Assembly (NCBI RefSeq): GCF_014805825.1 | Contig: NZ_CP061941.1 | Coordinates: 2,666,001-2,730,000 of the forward strand | Reading direction: 5' to 3' | Source: Marinomonas algicola | Lineage (GTDB): Bacteria; Pseudomonadota; Gammaproteobacteria; Pseudomonadales; Marinomonadaceae | DNA: 64,000 bases | In this document: positions 47,303 through 56,113 of the stretch, piece after piece | Numbering within the stretch: the first letter of the stretch is position 1 | Layout of the letters: each line of letters opens with the position of its first letter | Made by a program: the position numbers and the translations under genes | Notes under the pieces: generated by a model | Seen by the model: only the letters and a program-made list of their open reading frames with translations | Told to the model about the DNA's origin: nothing | Databases searched by the model: none

Positions 47303-48208
47303 ATGACAAAATTGACCCTATTAGATGGCGGAATGGGACGTGAACTGAAACGCGTTGGTGCCCCCTTCTCCCAACCCTTGTGGAGCGCTCAAGCGCTAAT
47401 AGAAGCACCGCATTATGTTACTCAAGCACATACACGTTTTATTGACGCCGGAGCCGACATCATTACCGTCAATAGCTACGCCTGTGTCCCCTTTCATCTT
47501 GGCGATACGCTATATCAGCAACGAGGAGCCGAACTGGCTGAAGCCGCCGCCGTGCTGGCAAAACAAGCCGTCAAAAGCACATCTAAAGACATACCCATCG
47601 CCGGCTCGCTGCCTCCAGCACTAGGGTCTTACCGACCCGATTTATTTGAAGCCGACCGTGCGTTTGACATTTTAACGACCCTGTTTACTGCCCAAAACGC
47701 ACATGTGGACTTATGGATTGCCGAAACGATATCAAGTATTAACGAAGCCCTAACCGTTAGCCGAGTATTTGAAAAGACAAATAAACCTTGCTATTACGCG
47801 TTTACTCTAAATGATGAGATAAGCAGACCAAGCGCACTTCGCTCAGGTGAGTTGGTAACGCATGCGATTGAAGCCATTCTAGAAAAAAAAATCGATGGCA
47901 TTTTCTTTAACTGCTCGATTCCTGAAGTGATAGAACAGGCTCTAATAGAGACCAATAAGGTCCTTGAAAAACATCAGATTTCATTTACTACAGGCGCCTT
48001 TGCTAACAGTTTCACCCCCATATCGTCAGTGAACCAAGCCGCCAACCTCAATATTCAAAGCTCACGTGATCTCACTCCGGAGGAATACATCGCCTACGTG
48101 AAAAAGTGGCATCACCTAGGAGCAAGTATTATCGGGGGCTGTTGTGGCATTGGGCCAGAGCATATTGAAGCAATGGCTCAGTGGAGAAATAAGCTTGGTG
48201 AAAACTAA
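47303..48208 (+). CDS. Homocysteine S-methyltransferase family protein (MmuM-like), copy 2
   Basis: 301 aa, collinear with the protein at 26855-27769: TLLDGGMGREL at the start, ITVNSYACVPFH, and zinc cysteines in FFNCSIPE and IIGGCCGIGPEHIEAM. The two copies are clearly paralogues, divergent enough to suggest different methyl donors or regulation. It is followed by a perfect palindrome AGTGTTTAAACACT at 48242-48255 in the gap before the convergent AraC gene. The ribosome site before ATG 47303 is weak. Confidence 0.86.
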   Translation: MTKLTLLDGGMGRELKRVGAPFSQPLWSAQALIEAPHYVTQAHTRFIDAGADIITVNSYACVPFHLGDTLYQQRGAELAEAAAVLAKQAVKSTSKDIPIAGSLPPALGSYRPDLFEADRAFDILTTLFTAQNAHVDLWIAETISSINEALTVSRVFEKTNKPCYYAFTLNDEISRPSALRSGELVTHAIEAILEKKIDGIFFNCSIPEVIEQALIETNKVLEKHQISFTTGAFANSFTPISSVNQAANLNIQSSRDLTPEEYIAYVKKWHHLGASIIGGCCGIGPEHIEAMAQWRNKLGEN

Positions 48209-48291
48209 ACGTTGGTGAACGTTATAAAAGACAACGTAGACAGTGTTTAAACACTCAAATGCGCCTGAATGATCAAGCCAGCAATTTGTTC

Positions 48292-49239
48292 CTACATAAG
48301 CTTACTGTCTACTACTTTAGGGGCAACTTGCTTAGGAGCCACTTGTTTAGGAGAAAGGCCAAAATGCTTGTGAAAGCGGCGACTGAAATGACTTAGGCTG
48401 ACATAGCCGACTTCATAGCTAATTTCAGTGACAGAACAATGCTCTTGCAACCTTTGATAGGCGCGATTCATTCGGCGTTGATGTTGATACTCTAAGGGGG
48501 TACAGCCCATCTGACGTTTAAAAGAATCATAGAACCGGCTGCGACTCATGCAGGCTATTTTAGCTAACTTCTCCGCATCCAAAGGCAACGCTAGGTTCTG
48601 TTCTATCCAATGTAAAACACTCGTCAGGCCATTCGCATCAGGCACATTGAGAGTAAAATGCAACAAAGCATCTCGACCATGATGCCTTAAAATTCGAGTG
48701 ACCAATTCATTGACCCCAAAATCCACCAGCAAATCTCTGTCTGGATCATTCTGAATAAAATCACTGGTTAAACGATCCAGTACTTGTTGAGTCGCCTGTG
48801 TATGGAGCGTATGCAAAGGTTGATTAGGATCGATGACCGTACCCGCTGGTAAAGATTGTGCCAAAATATCGTTCATTCGGTCACAAATTTGCGCGACCCT
48901 CTCTTTCGATATTTCCACGGTCAAACAGGTTGTCGGCGTCTCTAATTGCGCTTCAGGAAAGTCGATAAAGACTTCTTGTTCAGGGGCTAAAATAAACGAT
49001 TCATGGGGCAAAAATGAGATGTCTTTTTGAAATTCTGTGTGCATAACCTTGGAACCCGTTACCATGCCACAATACAACAAAGCATCGGCTTTTAAGCTGA
49101 CTTTCTGCGCTTGTTCGTACGTATCGTAAATGCTCAGTTCAGCATGAGGACCCGCAAAACAGACACGATTCTCAACCAATTGAGTAGGCATGCGTTTTTG
49201 CCAAATCATCGAATTTTCAGTAGACATAGAGCGACTCAT
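48292..49239 (-). CDS. AraC-family regulator of the divergent aldehyde dehydrogenase
   Basis: 315 aa from ATG 49239 (GAGG 7 bases upstream; a GTG at 49245 is also in frame). The N-terminal AraC-type ligand domain includes SFILAPEQEVFIDFPEAQ. The C-terminal double helix-turn-helix comprises LDAEKLAKIACMSRSRFYDS and VTEISYEVGYVSLSHFSRRF. The tail has a duplicated KQVAP unit, an oddity outside the DNA-binding domain. It is divergent from the aldehyde dehydrogenase gene, as in known aldehyde-responsive pairs. The effector is unknown. Confidence 0.85.
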   Translation of the reverse strand: MSRSMSTENSMIWQKRMPTQLVENRVCFAGPHAELSIYDTYEQAQKVSLKADALLYCGMVTGSKVMHTEFQKDISFLPHESFILAPEQEVFIDFPEAQLETPTTCLTVEISKERVAQICDRMNDILAQSLPAGTVIDPNQPLHTLHTQATQQVLDRLTSDFIQNDPDRDLLVDFGVNELVTRILRHHGRDALLHFTLNVPDANGLTSVLHWIEQNLALPLDAEKLAKIACMSRSRFYDSFKRQMGCTPLEYQHQRRMNRAYQRLQEHCSVTEISYEVGYVSLSHFSRRFHKHFGLSPKQVAPKQVAPKVVDSKLM

Positions 49240-49441
49240 TTCCACACCTCTTATCGTTTTTATTTAGGGTGATGTATTTGTGTACTGTTTTTATCATCAC
49301 TCTTAGTGGGCCTTGGGTCAACACAAATACTGGATAGTCAGACAAATATCATGGACTGACAGGCAAGTCTTTCTCGCACATTATTTATAGAGTGTAAGCA
49401 GAGGTTAACCTCTCACATAAAAACAATAATGGAGAAGCGAT

Positions 49442-50959
49442 ATGATTTATGCAAAACCAGGCAGCGAAGGCAGTCTCATTACTTTTCAAGCAGAATACGG
49501 AAATTTTATTGGTGGAGAATGGGTTGCACCCGTTAAAGGTCAATACTTTGACAACATCAGTCCTGTTAACGGTGAAGTATTTTGCCGAATTCCTCGCTCT
49601 ACTGAAGAAGATATAAACCTAGCGTTAGATGCCGCTCATGCCGCACGTGCCGCATGGGGAAAAACATCCGTGACAACACGTTCAAATATGCTGTTAAAAA
49701 TAGCCGATCGTCTAGAGCAAAATCTTGAAGCACTGGCTGTTGCAGAAACATGGGACAACGGAAAAGCCGTTCGCGAAACCCTCAATGCCGATATTCCTTT
49801 AGCCGTGGATCATTTTAGATATTTTGCAGGTTGTTTAAGAGCACAAGAAGGCTCAGCCGCCGAGTTAGACGAACACACCGTTGCCTATCATTTTCACGAA
49901 CCTTTAGGTGTTGTGGGTCAAATTATCCCTTGGAATTTCCCTATTTTAATGGCCGCATGGAAACTGGCTCCAGCGTTAGCCGCGGGTAACTGCATTGTCT
50001 TAAAACCAGCCGAACAAACGCCGGTATCCATTCTAGAATTGGTAAAAGTGATTCAAGACTTATTGCCGCCGGGTGTACTCAACATTGTTAACGGCTTTGG
50101 TAAAGAAGCCGGTGAAGCACTGGCAACCAGTAAACGCATCGCCAAAATAGCCTTCACAGGATCGACGCCTGTTGGCTCACACATTTTAAAATGCGCGGCA
50201 GAAAACATCATTCCTTCTACGGTTGAGCTGGGTGGTAAATCACCAAACATTTATTTCGCTGATGTAATGAATCAAGAAAAAGAGTTTGTCAGCAAATGCG
50301 TAGAAGGGTTAGTACTGGCCTTTTTCAACCAGGGTGAGGTTTGTACTTGTCCATCCCGTGCGTTAGTGCATGAGTCCATTTACGATGAATTTATGGCCTT
50401 AGTCATTGAGCGCACAAAAACCATCAAGCGCGGTGATCCATTAGACACAGAAACGCAAGTGGGTGCCCAAGCATCGAAACAGCAGTTTGAAAAAATTCTA
50501 AGTTACATCAATATTGGTAAAGAAGAAGGTGCCGAACTGTTAATTGGTGGGGAAATCGCTCCTGTAGAAGGGTTAGACGGTGGTTTTTATGTCCAGCCTA
50601 CGCTGTTTAAAGGCTCTAATGACATGCGCATTTTCCAAGAAGAGATCTTTGGCCCTGTTGTCAGTGTCACCACATTTAAAGACGAAGCGGAAGCACTGGC
50701 TCTTGCCAACGACAGTGAGTTTGGTTTGGGGGCAGGCCTTTGGACAAGGGATACCAACCTAGCCTACCGCATGGGGCGTAACTTGGAAGCAGGTCGAGTT
50801 TGGATGAACTGCTACCATCAATACCCAGCCCATTCGGCTTTTGGTGGCTATAAAAAATCCGGTGTCGGCCGAGAAACCCATAAAATTGCCCTAGAGCATT
50901 ATCAACAAACAAAAAATCTTTTGGTTAGTTATGATGTTAACCCTCTGGGATTTTTCTAA
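49442..50959 (+). CDS. NAD-dependent aldehyde dehydrogenase (AldB/ExaC-like)
   Basis: 505 aa. It matches the acetaldehyde dehydrogenase II group: start [25 protein letters not shown] region, [20 protein letters not shown], the catalytic glutamate in [14 protein letters not shown], and the catalytic cysteine in [13 protein letters not shown], plus [15 protein letters not shown] near the end. It probably oxidises acetaldehyde or other short aldehydes to acids. GGAGAAG precedes the ATG. It is a single gene, divergent from an AraC regulator and ended by a terminator at 51021-51049. Confidence 0.9.
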   Translation: MIYAKPGSEGSLITFQAEYGNFIGGEWVAPVKGQYFDNISPVNGEVFCRIPRSTEEDINLALDAAHAARAAWGKTSVTTRSNMLLKIADRLEQNLEALAVAETWDNGKAVRETLNADIPLAVDHFRYFAGCLRAQEGSAAELDEHTVAYHFHEPLGVVGQIIPWNFPILMAAWKLAPALAAGNCIVLKPAEQTPVSILELVKVIQDLLPPGVLNIVNGFGKEAGEALATSKRIAKIAFTGSTPVGSHILKCAAENIIPSTVELGGKSPNIYFADVMNQEKEFVSKCVEGLVLAFFNQGEVCTCPSRALVHESIYDEFMALVIERTKTIKRGDPLDTETQVGAQASKQQFEKILSYINIGKEEGAELLIGGEIAPVEGLDGGFYVQPTLFKGSNDMRIFQEEIFGPVVSVTTFKDEAEALALANDSEFGLGAGLWTRDTNLAYRMGRNLEAGRVWMNCYHQYPAHSAFGGYKKSGVGRETHKIALEHYQQTKNLLVSYDVNPLGFF

Positions 50960-51361
50960 AACAACGAAAAAGATAGCACCATACAAAATGACGTAAGTTA
51001 ACCTTGTCATTCTAAGAAACAAAGCCAAAGGCAACCCACCTTTGGCTTTTATATACATGACTAAAACGAAACGGGCTATTTTCCAAAGACGGTTAAAACG
51101 GATAAGAGACATAACCCAGTCAATAGCATTGAGAAGCAACCAAGTCTGTTTGTCGTACCCTTCCCATTTATATAATTTACCCACTTCGCTTATCCCTTGA
51201 TCTAACGCAAGGTTTCCTCTGAATCGCTGCTTTATAATTTTGTTTTATAGTCGTTCTTAAATAAGTTAGGGACTCTGGTAGACGTAAGACAACAAGAGCA
51301 CTGCAAGAAACAGGTGTCTGCAAGCGTCTTTTTCTCAATCAAATGAATGGGTTGAAGTCAT
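50960..51361. other. Intergenic region upstream of cydA
   Basis: Holds the aldehyde dehydrogenase terminator (51021-51049) and the cydA promoter region. I looked for an FNR/ANR box (TTGAT-N4-ATCAA) and found only unpaired half-like elements such as TTGATC near 51197 and AATCAA near 51337. No gene is supported here. Confidence 0.4.
51021..51049 (+). terminator. Terminator after the aldehyde dehydrogenase gene
   Basis: AAAGCCAAAGG / CCTTTGGCTTT, perfect 11-bp arms, 7-nt loop, ending in a short T run. Confidence 0.8.
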
Positions 51362-52939
51362 ATGATTAACGAAGCTGTAGTGGAACTCTCGCGGTTTCAG
51401 TTTGCGCTCACTGCTCTGTACCACTTTTTATTTGTGCCGTTAACGCTCGGAATGGCGTTCTTACTGGCGATCATGGAATCGGTTTACGTGATCACGGGTA
51501 AGCAAGTTTACAAAGACATGGTGAAGTTTTGGGGCAAGTTATTTGGTATTAACTTTGCGCTGGGTGTGACAACCGGTTTGACCATGGAATTCCAATTCGG
51601 AACCAACTGGTCTTACTACTCACACTATGTCGGCGATATTTTCGGTGCGCCGTTGGCCATCGAAGGTTTAATGGCTTTTTTCCTAGAGTCAACCCTCGTT
51701 GGTTTGTTCTTCTTTGGTTGGGAACGACTCAGTAAAGTGAAGCACTTGATGGTGACATGGGGTGTGGCACTGGGTTCAAACCTATCGGCATTGTGGATTT
51801 TGATTGCGAATGGATGGATGCAAAACCCTGTCGGCTCAGAATTTAATTACGAAACCATGCGAATGGAGCTGGTGGATTTTGGCGCTTTATTGCTTAACCC
51901 AGTGGCACAAGTGAAATTTGTTCACACTGTGTCAGCGGGTTACGTGACTGGTGCCATGTTTGTCTTGGCGATTTCAAGCTATTACCTAATTAAAGGCCGT
52001 GATCTTGCTTTTGCTCGTCGTTCATTTGCTATTGCGTCGGCTTTCGGTTTGGCGTCTGTCTTAAGTGTTATCATTCTGGGGGACGAATCAGGCTACGAGC
52101 TAGGCGAAGTACAGAAAGTGAAATTGGCGGCGGTTGAGGCTGAATGGGAAACGCAAGAAGCCCCTGCGGATTTCACTCTCATCGGTTTCCCAAACCAAGC
52201 ACTTGAAGAAACCGAATACGCTATTAAAATACCCGGTTTAATGGGGATTATCGCGACCCGTTCTTTAAGTGAAGAAGTCACGGGTATAAAGGACTTAAAA
52301 GAGCATAATCGCCAACGTATCATCAATGGTATTTACGCCAACCAACTGCTTGAACAACTTCGTGATGGCTCTTCTGATCCAGTCGTAAAAGAAAACTTCG
52401 AAAAAGTGAAAGGCGACCTTGGCTACGGTTTACTCGTCACCGCGTTTAACGAAGACATCAACCGCGTAACGCCTGAAGACATCAACATGGCCGTGGACTA
52501 TTCCATCCCCCAAGTCGCACCTTTATTCTTTGCCTTCCGTATCATGGTGGCGTGTGGCTTTATCATGCTGTTCATCTTTGCCGTGGCGTTTTATCAAAAT
52601 GCGCGACGTCGAATAGGCAATAATCCATTATTCCTTAAATTCATCCTACTTAGTTTGCCGTTACCTTGGATCGCCTGTGAAACCGGTTGGTTTGTGGCTG
52701 AGTATGGTCGTCAGCCGTGGGCCATTGGTGAAGTATTGCCAATACATGTCGCGGTTTCTAGCTTAACGGCGGCCGAGATTTGGACAACAATTGTTGGTTT
52801 CACTGTGCTTTATACCGCATTCCTAGTGGCTGAAATGTACTTGATGATCCGCTTTGCAAAACAAGGTCCTTCTAGTTTACACACAGGCCGTTACGCATTA
52901 GAAAAAGAAACTGACCAGCTAAAAGCGCAGGAGGTTTAA
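51362..52939 (+). CDS. cydA: Cytochrome bd ubiquinol oxidase subunit I
   Basis: 525 aa with about nine transmembrane helices. The first histidine ligand of heme b595 is in [17 protein letters not shown], the b558 histidine in [15 protein letters not shown], and the GRQPW motif is in [16 protein letters not shown]. The region between about residues 240 and 385 is a long Q-loop, so this is the L-type (E. coli bd-I-like) oxidase, not the short-loop CIO type. It is first in cydABX-DC: a high-affinity terminal oxidase for low oxygen or sulfide/cyanide stress. Confidence 0.96.
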   Translation: MINEAVVELSRFQFALTALYHFLFVPLTLGMAFLLAIMESVYVITGKQVYKDMVKFWGKLFGINFALGVTTGLTMEFQFGTNWSYYSHYVGDIFGAPLAIEGLMAFFLESTLVGLFFFGWERLSKVKHLMVTWGVALGSNLSALWILIANGWMQNPVGSEFNYETMRMELVDFGALLLNPVAQVKFVHTVSAGYVTGAMFVLAISSYYLIKGRDLAFARRSFAIASAFGLASVLSVIILGDESGYELGEVQKVKLAAVEAEWETQEAPADFTLIGFPNQALEETEYAIKIPGLMGIIATRSLSEEVTGIKDLKEHNRQRIINGIYANQLLEQLRDGSSDPVVKENFEKVKGDLGYGLLVTAFNEDINRVTPEDINMAVDYSIPQVAPLFFAFRIMVACGFIMLFIFAVAFYQNARRRIGNNPLFLKFILLSLPLPWIACETGWFVAEYGRQPWAIGEVLPIHVAVSSLTAAEIWTTIVGFTVLYTAFLVAEMYLMIRFAKQGPSSLHTGRYALEKETDQLKAQEV

Positions 52940-52940
52940 G

Positions 52941-54077
52941 ATGGATTACGAACTATTAAAAGTCATTTGGTGGGTCTTGCTTGGCGTTTTGCTGATCGGC
53001 TTTGCCATCACGGATGGGTTTGATATGGGTGTCGGTAGCTTGTTAAAAGTGATTGGTGGAGACGACTCAGAGCGTCGCATCATGATTAACGCTATCGCGC
53101 CGCATTGGGACGGTAACCAAGTTTGGTTTATTACCGCCGGTGGGGCGCTATTCGCGGCCTTCCCTGTGGTGTACGCAACGTCTTTCTCTGGTTTTTACTT
53201 TGCGATGATGTTGGTACTGGCGGCGTTATTCTTCCGTCCTATTGGTTTCGACTACCGTTCTAAACTGGAAAACTCAACATGGCGTAATAGCTGGGACTGG
53301 GGCATCGTCTTCGGTTCAGCGGTGCCACCGATCATTTTCGGTGTGGCCTTTGGTAACCTGTTACAGGGTGTACCATTCCAGTTTGATGAATACATGCGTG
53401 TCACTTACACAGGTTCATTCTTTGCCTTGCTTAACCCCTTTGCGATACTTTGTGGTTTGGTCAGCTTAATGATGTTAATGACTCAAGGCGGCGCTTGGCT
53501 GCTCATGAAAACCGAAGGAAACTTGTACCGTAAAGCCCGCTTAGCAACAACTGTAACCGGTGCGTTAGCCGCTGTGCTGTTTATTCTTGCGGGTGTTTGG
53601 TTGGCTTTTGGGATCGACGGTTATGTGATTACCAGTGCGATTGACGGCAATGCGGTTATGACACCGCTAATGAAAACCGCCGAAGTACAAGCGGGTGCGT
53701 GGTTAGAAAACTATACCAAAGTCCCCGCTCTAATGCTGGCACCTTTGTTAGGCATTGCAGGTATGTTAATCGCAGCACTGGCTGCTGTCATGAAGAAAGG
53801 CGGTTTGGCTTTCCTTGGGTCTTCTATTGGTATCGCGGGCATTATCTCTACCGCGGGTGGCTCTATGTTCCCGTTCTTGATGCCATCTTCTAGTTTCCCA
53901 AGCATGAGTTTAACCATGTGGGATGCAACCTCCAGTGAATACACCTTGATGATCATGTTTGTGGTGGCCTGTATCTTTGTACCGATTGTCTTAGGTTACA
54001 CATTGTGGAGTTACTTAGTGATGTTCGGTCGTTTGACGAAAGAGCATATTACTAAAAACAAACATTCACTTTATTAA
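52941..54077 (+). CDS. cydB: Cytochrome bd ubiquinol oxidase subunit II
   Basis: 378 aa, almost the E. coli CydB length. It begins MDYELLKVIWWVLLGVLLIG, then FAITDGFDMGVGSLL with the conserved acidic residues, and ISAIAPHWDGNQVW-like NAIAPHWDGNQVWFITAGGA. It starts one base after the cydA stop with a perfect AGGAGGT site. Confidence 0.96.
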   Translation: MDYELLKVIWWVLLGVLLIGFAITDGFDMGVGSLLKVIGGDDSERRIMINAIAPHWDGNQVWFITAGGALFAAFPVVYATSFSGFYFAMMLVLAALFFRPIGFDYRSKLENSTWRNSWDWGIVFGSAVPPIIFGVAFGNLLQGVPFQFDEYMRVTYTGSFFALLNPFAILCGLVSLMMLMTQGGAWLLMKTEGNLYRKARLATTVTGALAAVLFILAGVWLAFGIDGYVITSAIDGNAVMTPLMKTAEVQAGAWLENYTKVPALMLAPLLGIAGMLIAALAAVMKKGGLAFLGSSIGIAGIISTAGGSMFPFLMPSSSFPSMSLTMWDATSSEYTLMIMFVVACIFVPIVLGYTLWSYLVMFGRLTKEHITKNKHSLY

Positions 54078-54117
54078 AACGGTTACTCACAAAAAAAACC
54101 TATTCACAAATTACAGC

Positions 54118-54142
54118 GAACAAGGAGATTAACGCCTTGTTC
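54118..54142 (+). repeat. Hairpin between cydB and cydX
   Basis: GAACAAGG / CCTTGTTC, perfect 8-bp arms with a 9-nt loop, immediately before the GGAGGAG ribosome site of cydX. No T run follows. It may set a processing boundary or protect cydAB mRNA. Confidence 0.45.
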
Positions 54143-54155
54143 TGGAGGAGACATT

Positions 54156-54266
54156 ATGTGGTATTTCGCTTGGATCTTAGGCATTTTATTAGCCTGTTCT
54201 TTTGGCATCATTAACGCCGTTTGGTTAGAATTTAACGGTTATGAAGGTGAAGAAGAGCAGTTGTAA
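54156..54266 (+). CDS. cydX: Cytochrome bd small subunit CydX
   Basis: 36 residues: one transmembrane helix (MWYFAWILGILLACSFGIIN) followed by AVWLEFNGYEGEEEQL. The MWYFAWILG start and the acidic glutamate-rich tail match CydX/YbgT, which stabilises the heme site of cytochrome bd. GGAGGAG lies 5 bases before the ATG. It ends 5 bp before cydD. Confidence 0.94.
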   Translation: MWYFAWILGILLACSFGIINAVWLEFNGYEGEEEQL

Positions 54267-54271
54267 GCCTT

Positions 54272-56113
54272 ATGCCGAAAAAAGCAAAGCCGAGACAAGA
54301 AAAAGACGCTAAAAGTAAAGCCAAAACGCCGAGACGATTTCAATCGTCTCGGCGAGTAAACACCCCAGAAGCTCAATTTTTAGGGGAGTTAGCCAACCAC
54401 CAGTCAAACAAGTATCGTATGGCGCAAGGCTTTGGTGTGTTGTTTGCTGTGTCCTTAGTGATGCAAGCTTGGGCATTAGCCAATGTGTTTTCCGACATGG
54501 CGTTGCATCAGTCTTTTTCGTTGTCGCTGTTGGTAATGGGGTTATTGGCGTTCCTTATGCGTGCTTTGGTAAACTTTGGCCGAGAACGTATTTGCGCCGA
54601 AGCAAGTCGAAATATTCGTTACGATTTGCGCCGTAAACTCTTGTCACACCTTACTCATCTTGGGCCTGCACGCCTAAGAATAGACGAAGATGCGGCACTG
54701 TCTACTCGTGTTTACGAGCAAGTAGACGCGCTAGACGATTTCTTTAGTCGCTATAAACCGCAAGTGTTTATGGTGACCCTGATTCCTTGTGTGATCCTAC
54801 TGTCCGTTGTGTCGGTTTCTTGGATCGCCTTTTTTGTTTTCATGATGACCGCGCCCTTGGTCATTATCTTCATGATTTTTGTAGGCTATAAAGCCGCGCA
54901 AGCCAACCGCCGCCAATTTAGTGTGTTGGCCATGCTATCCAACCAGTTTATGGATTTAAGCCAAGGCTTGGCCGAATTAAAACGTCTCGGGCGCACCCGC
55001 GAAGCAAGAAAGCGCTTATCAGAAAGCGCTACTGCGTACCAAAAAACCACCATGGGCGTATTGATATTGGCGTTCTTATCGACCGCCACCTTAGAGCTTT
55101 TTGCTTCTCTTTCGATTGCCATGATTGCCTTGTATTTGGGACTGGGCTTATTGGAAGTGCTACCTTGGCAAGTGGGCAGTTCTCCCGTTACCTTGACCCA
55201 AGCCATGTTCCTATTATTACTGGCACCCGAATTTTATTTACCTTTACGCCAATTAGGCAACGACTATCACGCCAAGCAAAAAGCCGAAGCCGCGGCCACG
55301 GATTTGCTGGACATACTGAATACATCAAACGATCAAAGCGCTAACAAAACTGACTCTACAGAGGATGACTCTACTGAGGTCAAGGCCACAGAAAAAACCG
55401 AAACGCCATCCGAGACGGTTTCGGCTCAACAGAATAATGGCTTGATTCACTTTGAAACGCTCAGTTGGACACAAGCGGGTCGTTCTCGTTTAGCGTCGAT
55501 TACTGGGTCTATTTCACAAGGCGAGCGAGTTTGGTTAAGTGGGGAATCGGGCGTGGGGAAATCCAGCTTGTTGCACCTTTTACTGGGTTTTGAACAAAGC
55601 TATCAAGGCCAGTTTTATATTGAGAATACCCCTTTTGGCGAGGTGAATTTAGCGGATTGGCGCAACAAATTGGCATGGCTGCCGCAAACACCAGAATGGG
55701 TCAATGGCAGTATTCGTCGTAACGTATTGCTGGGCCTTGAAACGCAAGGTTTGAGCGCACCAAGTGAAGACGACATAAAGGCCGCTTTAACCAAAAGCCG
55801 GTGTGATGATTTCATTCAAGCCCTACCAGAAGGGCTAGACAGCAAACTTACAGAGTTAGGTTCCGGTTTGTCTGGCGGCCAAATGCAGCGATTATCGATT
55901 GCCAGAGCGCTATTATCGCAAGCCAATGTGTGGCTATTGGACGAACCGTGCTCGGGTCTGGATGAAGAAACTGCCGACGCCGTATTAACCACGTTAAACC
56001 AAGCCTCTCAGGGGAAAACCTTGCTGGTGGTGAGTCACGACACGCACCCTATCGCATGGGCAGACAAACATTGGGTTCTTACCGAGGGAGGTTTGCATGA
56101 GCAAGGTCTCTAA
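54272..56113 (+). CDS. cydD: Heterodimeric ABC exporter subunit CydD
   Basis: 613 aa, an ABC transporter fusion with six transmembrane helices (about residues 45-345) and an ATPase domain (about 400-610): Walker A SGESGVGKSSLLHLL, signature GSGLSGGQMQRLSIARALL and Walker B VWLLDEPCSGLDEE. CydDC is needed for cytochrome bd assembly and exports cysteine and glutathione and binds heme. A basic, lysine-rich N-terminal extension precedes the membrane domain, and a polar linker rich in T, E and D (about residues 350-390) joins the domains. A strong hairpin lies within codons 19-28. Confidence 0.93.
   Translation: MPKKAKPRQEKDAKSKAKTPRRFQSSRRVNTPEAQFLGELANHQSNKYRMAQGFGVLFAVSLVMQAWALANVFSDMALHQSFSLSLLVMGLLAFLMRALVNFGRERICAEASRNIRYDLRRKLLSHLTHLGPARLRIDEDAALSTRVYEQVDALDDFFSRYKPQVFMVTLIPCVILLSVVSVSWIAFFVFMMTAPLVIIFMIFVGYKAAQANRRQFSVLAMLSNQFMDLSQGLAELKRLGRTREARKRLSESATAYQKTTMGVLILAFLSTATLELFASLSIAMIALYLGLGLLEVLPWQVGSSPVTLTQAMFLLLLAPEFYLPLRQLGNDYHAKQKAEAAATDLLDILNTSNDQSANKTDSTEDDSTEVKATEKTETPSETVSAQQNNGLIHFETLSWTQAGRSRLASITGSISQGERVWLSGESGVGKSSLLHLLLGFEQSYQGQFYIENTPFGEVNLADWRNKLAWLPQTPEWVNGSIRRNVLLGLETQGLSAPSEDDIKAALTKSRCDDFIQALPEGLDSKLTELGSGLSGGQMQRLSIARALLSQANVWLLDEPCSGLDEETADAVLTTLNQASQGKTLLVVSHDTHPIAWADKHWVLTEGGLHEQGL
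54327..54354 (+). repeat. Perfect hairpin inside the 5' end of cydD
   Basis: CGCCGAGACGAT / ATCGTCTCGGCG, 12-bp GC-rich arms with a TTCA loop, 55 bp into the coding sequence and followed by no T run. It encodes TPRRFQSSRR in the variable N-terminal extension, so the sequence is free to carry a structural signal. Confidence 0.7.

Noticed and set aside
48242..48255. AGTGTTTAAACACT palindrome as a terminator
   Set aside because: Perfect palindrome but with no loop and no T run; an isolated AT-rich palindrome of this size can occur by chance.
50891..51184. 97-codon open frame on the minus strand downstream of the aldehyde dehydrogenase
   Set aside because: It overlaps the end of the dehydrogenase gene and its terminator hairpin, has no recognisable domain, and its hydrophobic composition can arise as a shadow of AT-rich sequence.
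50960..51361. FNR/ANR or ArcA control site before cydA
   Set aside because: Expected biologically, but no complete TTGAT-N4-ATCAA was found; only isolated half-like elements.
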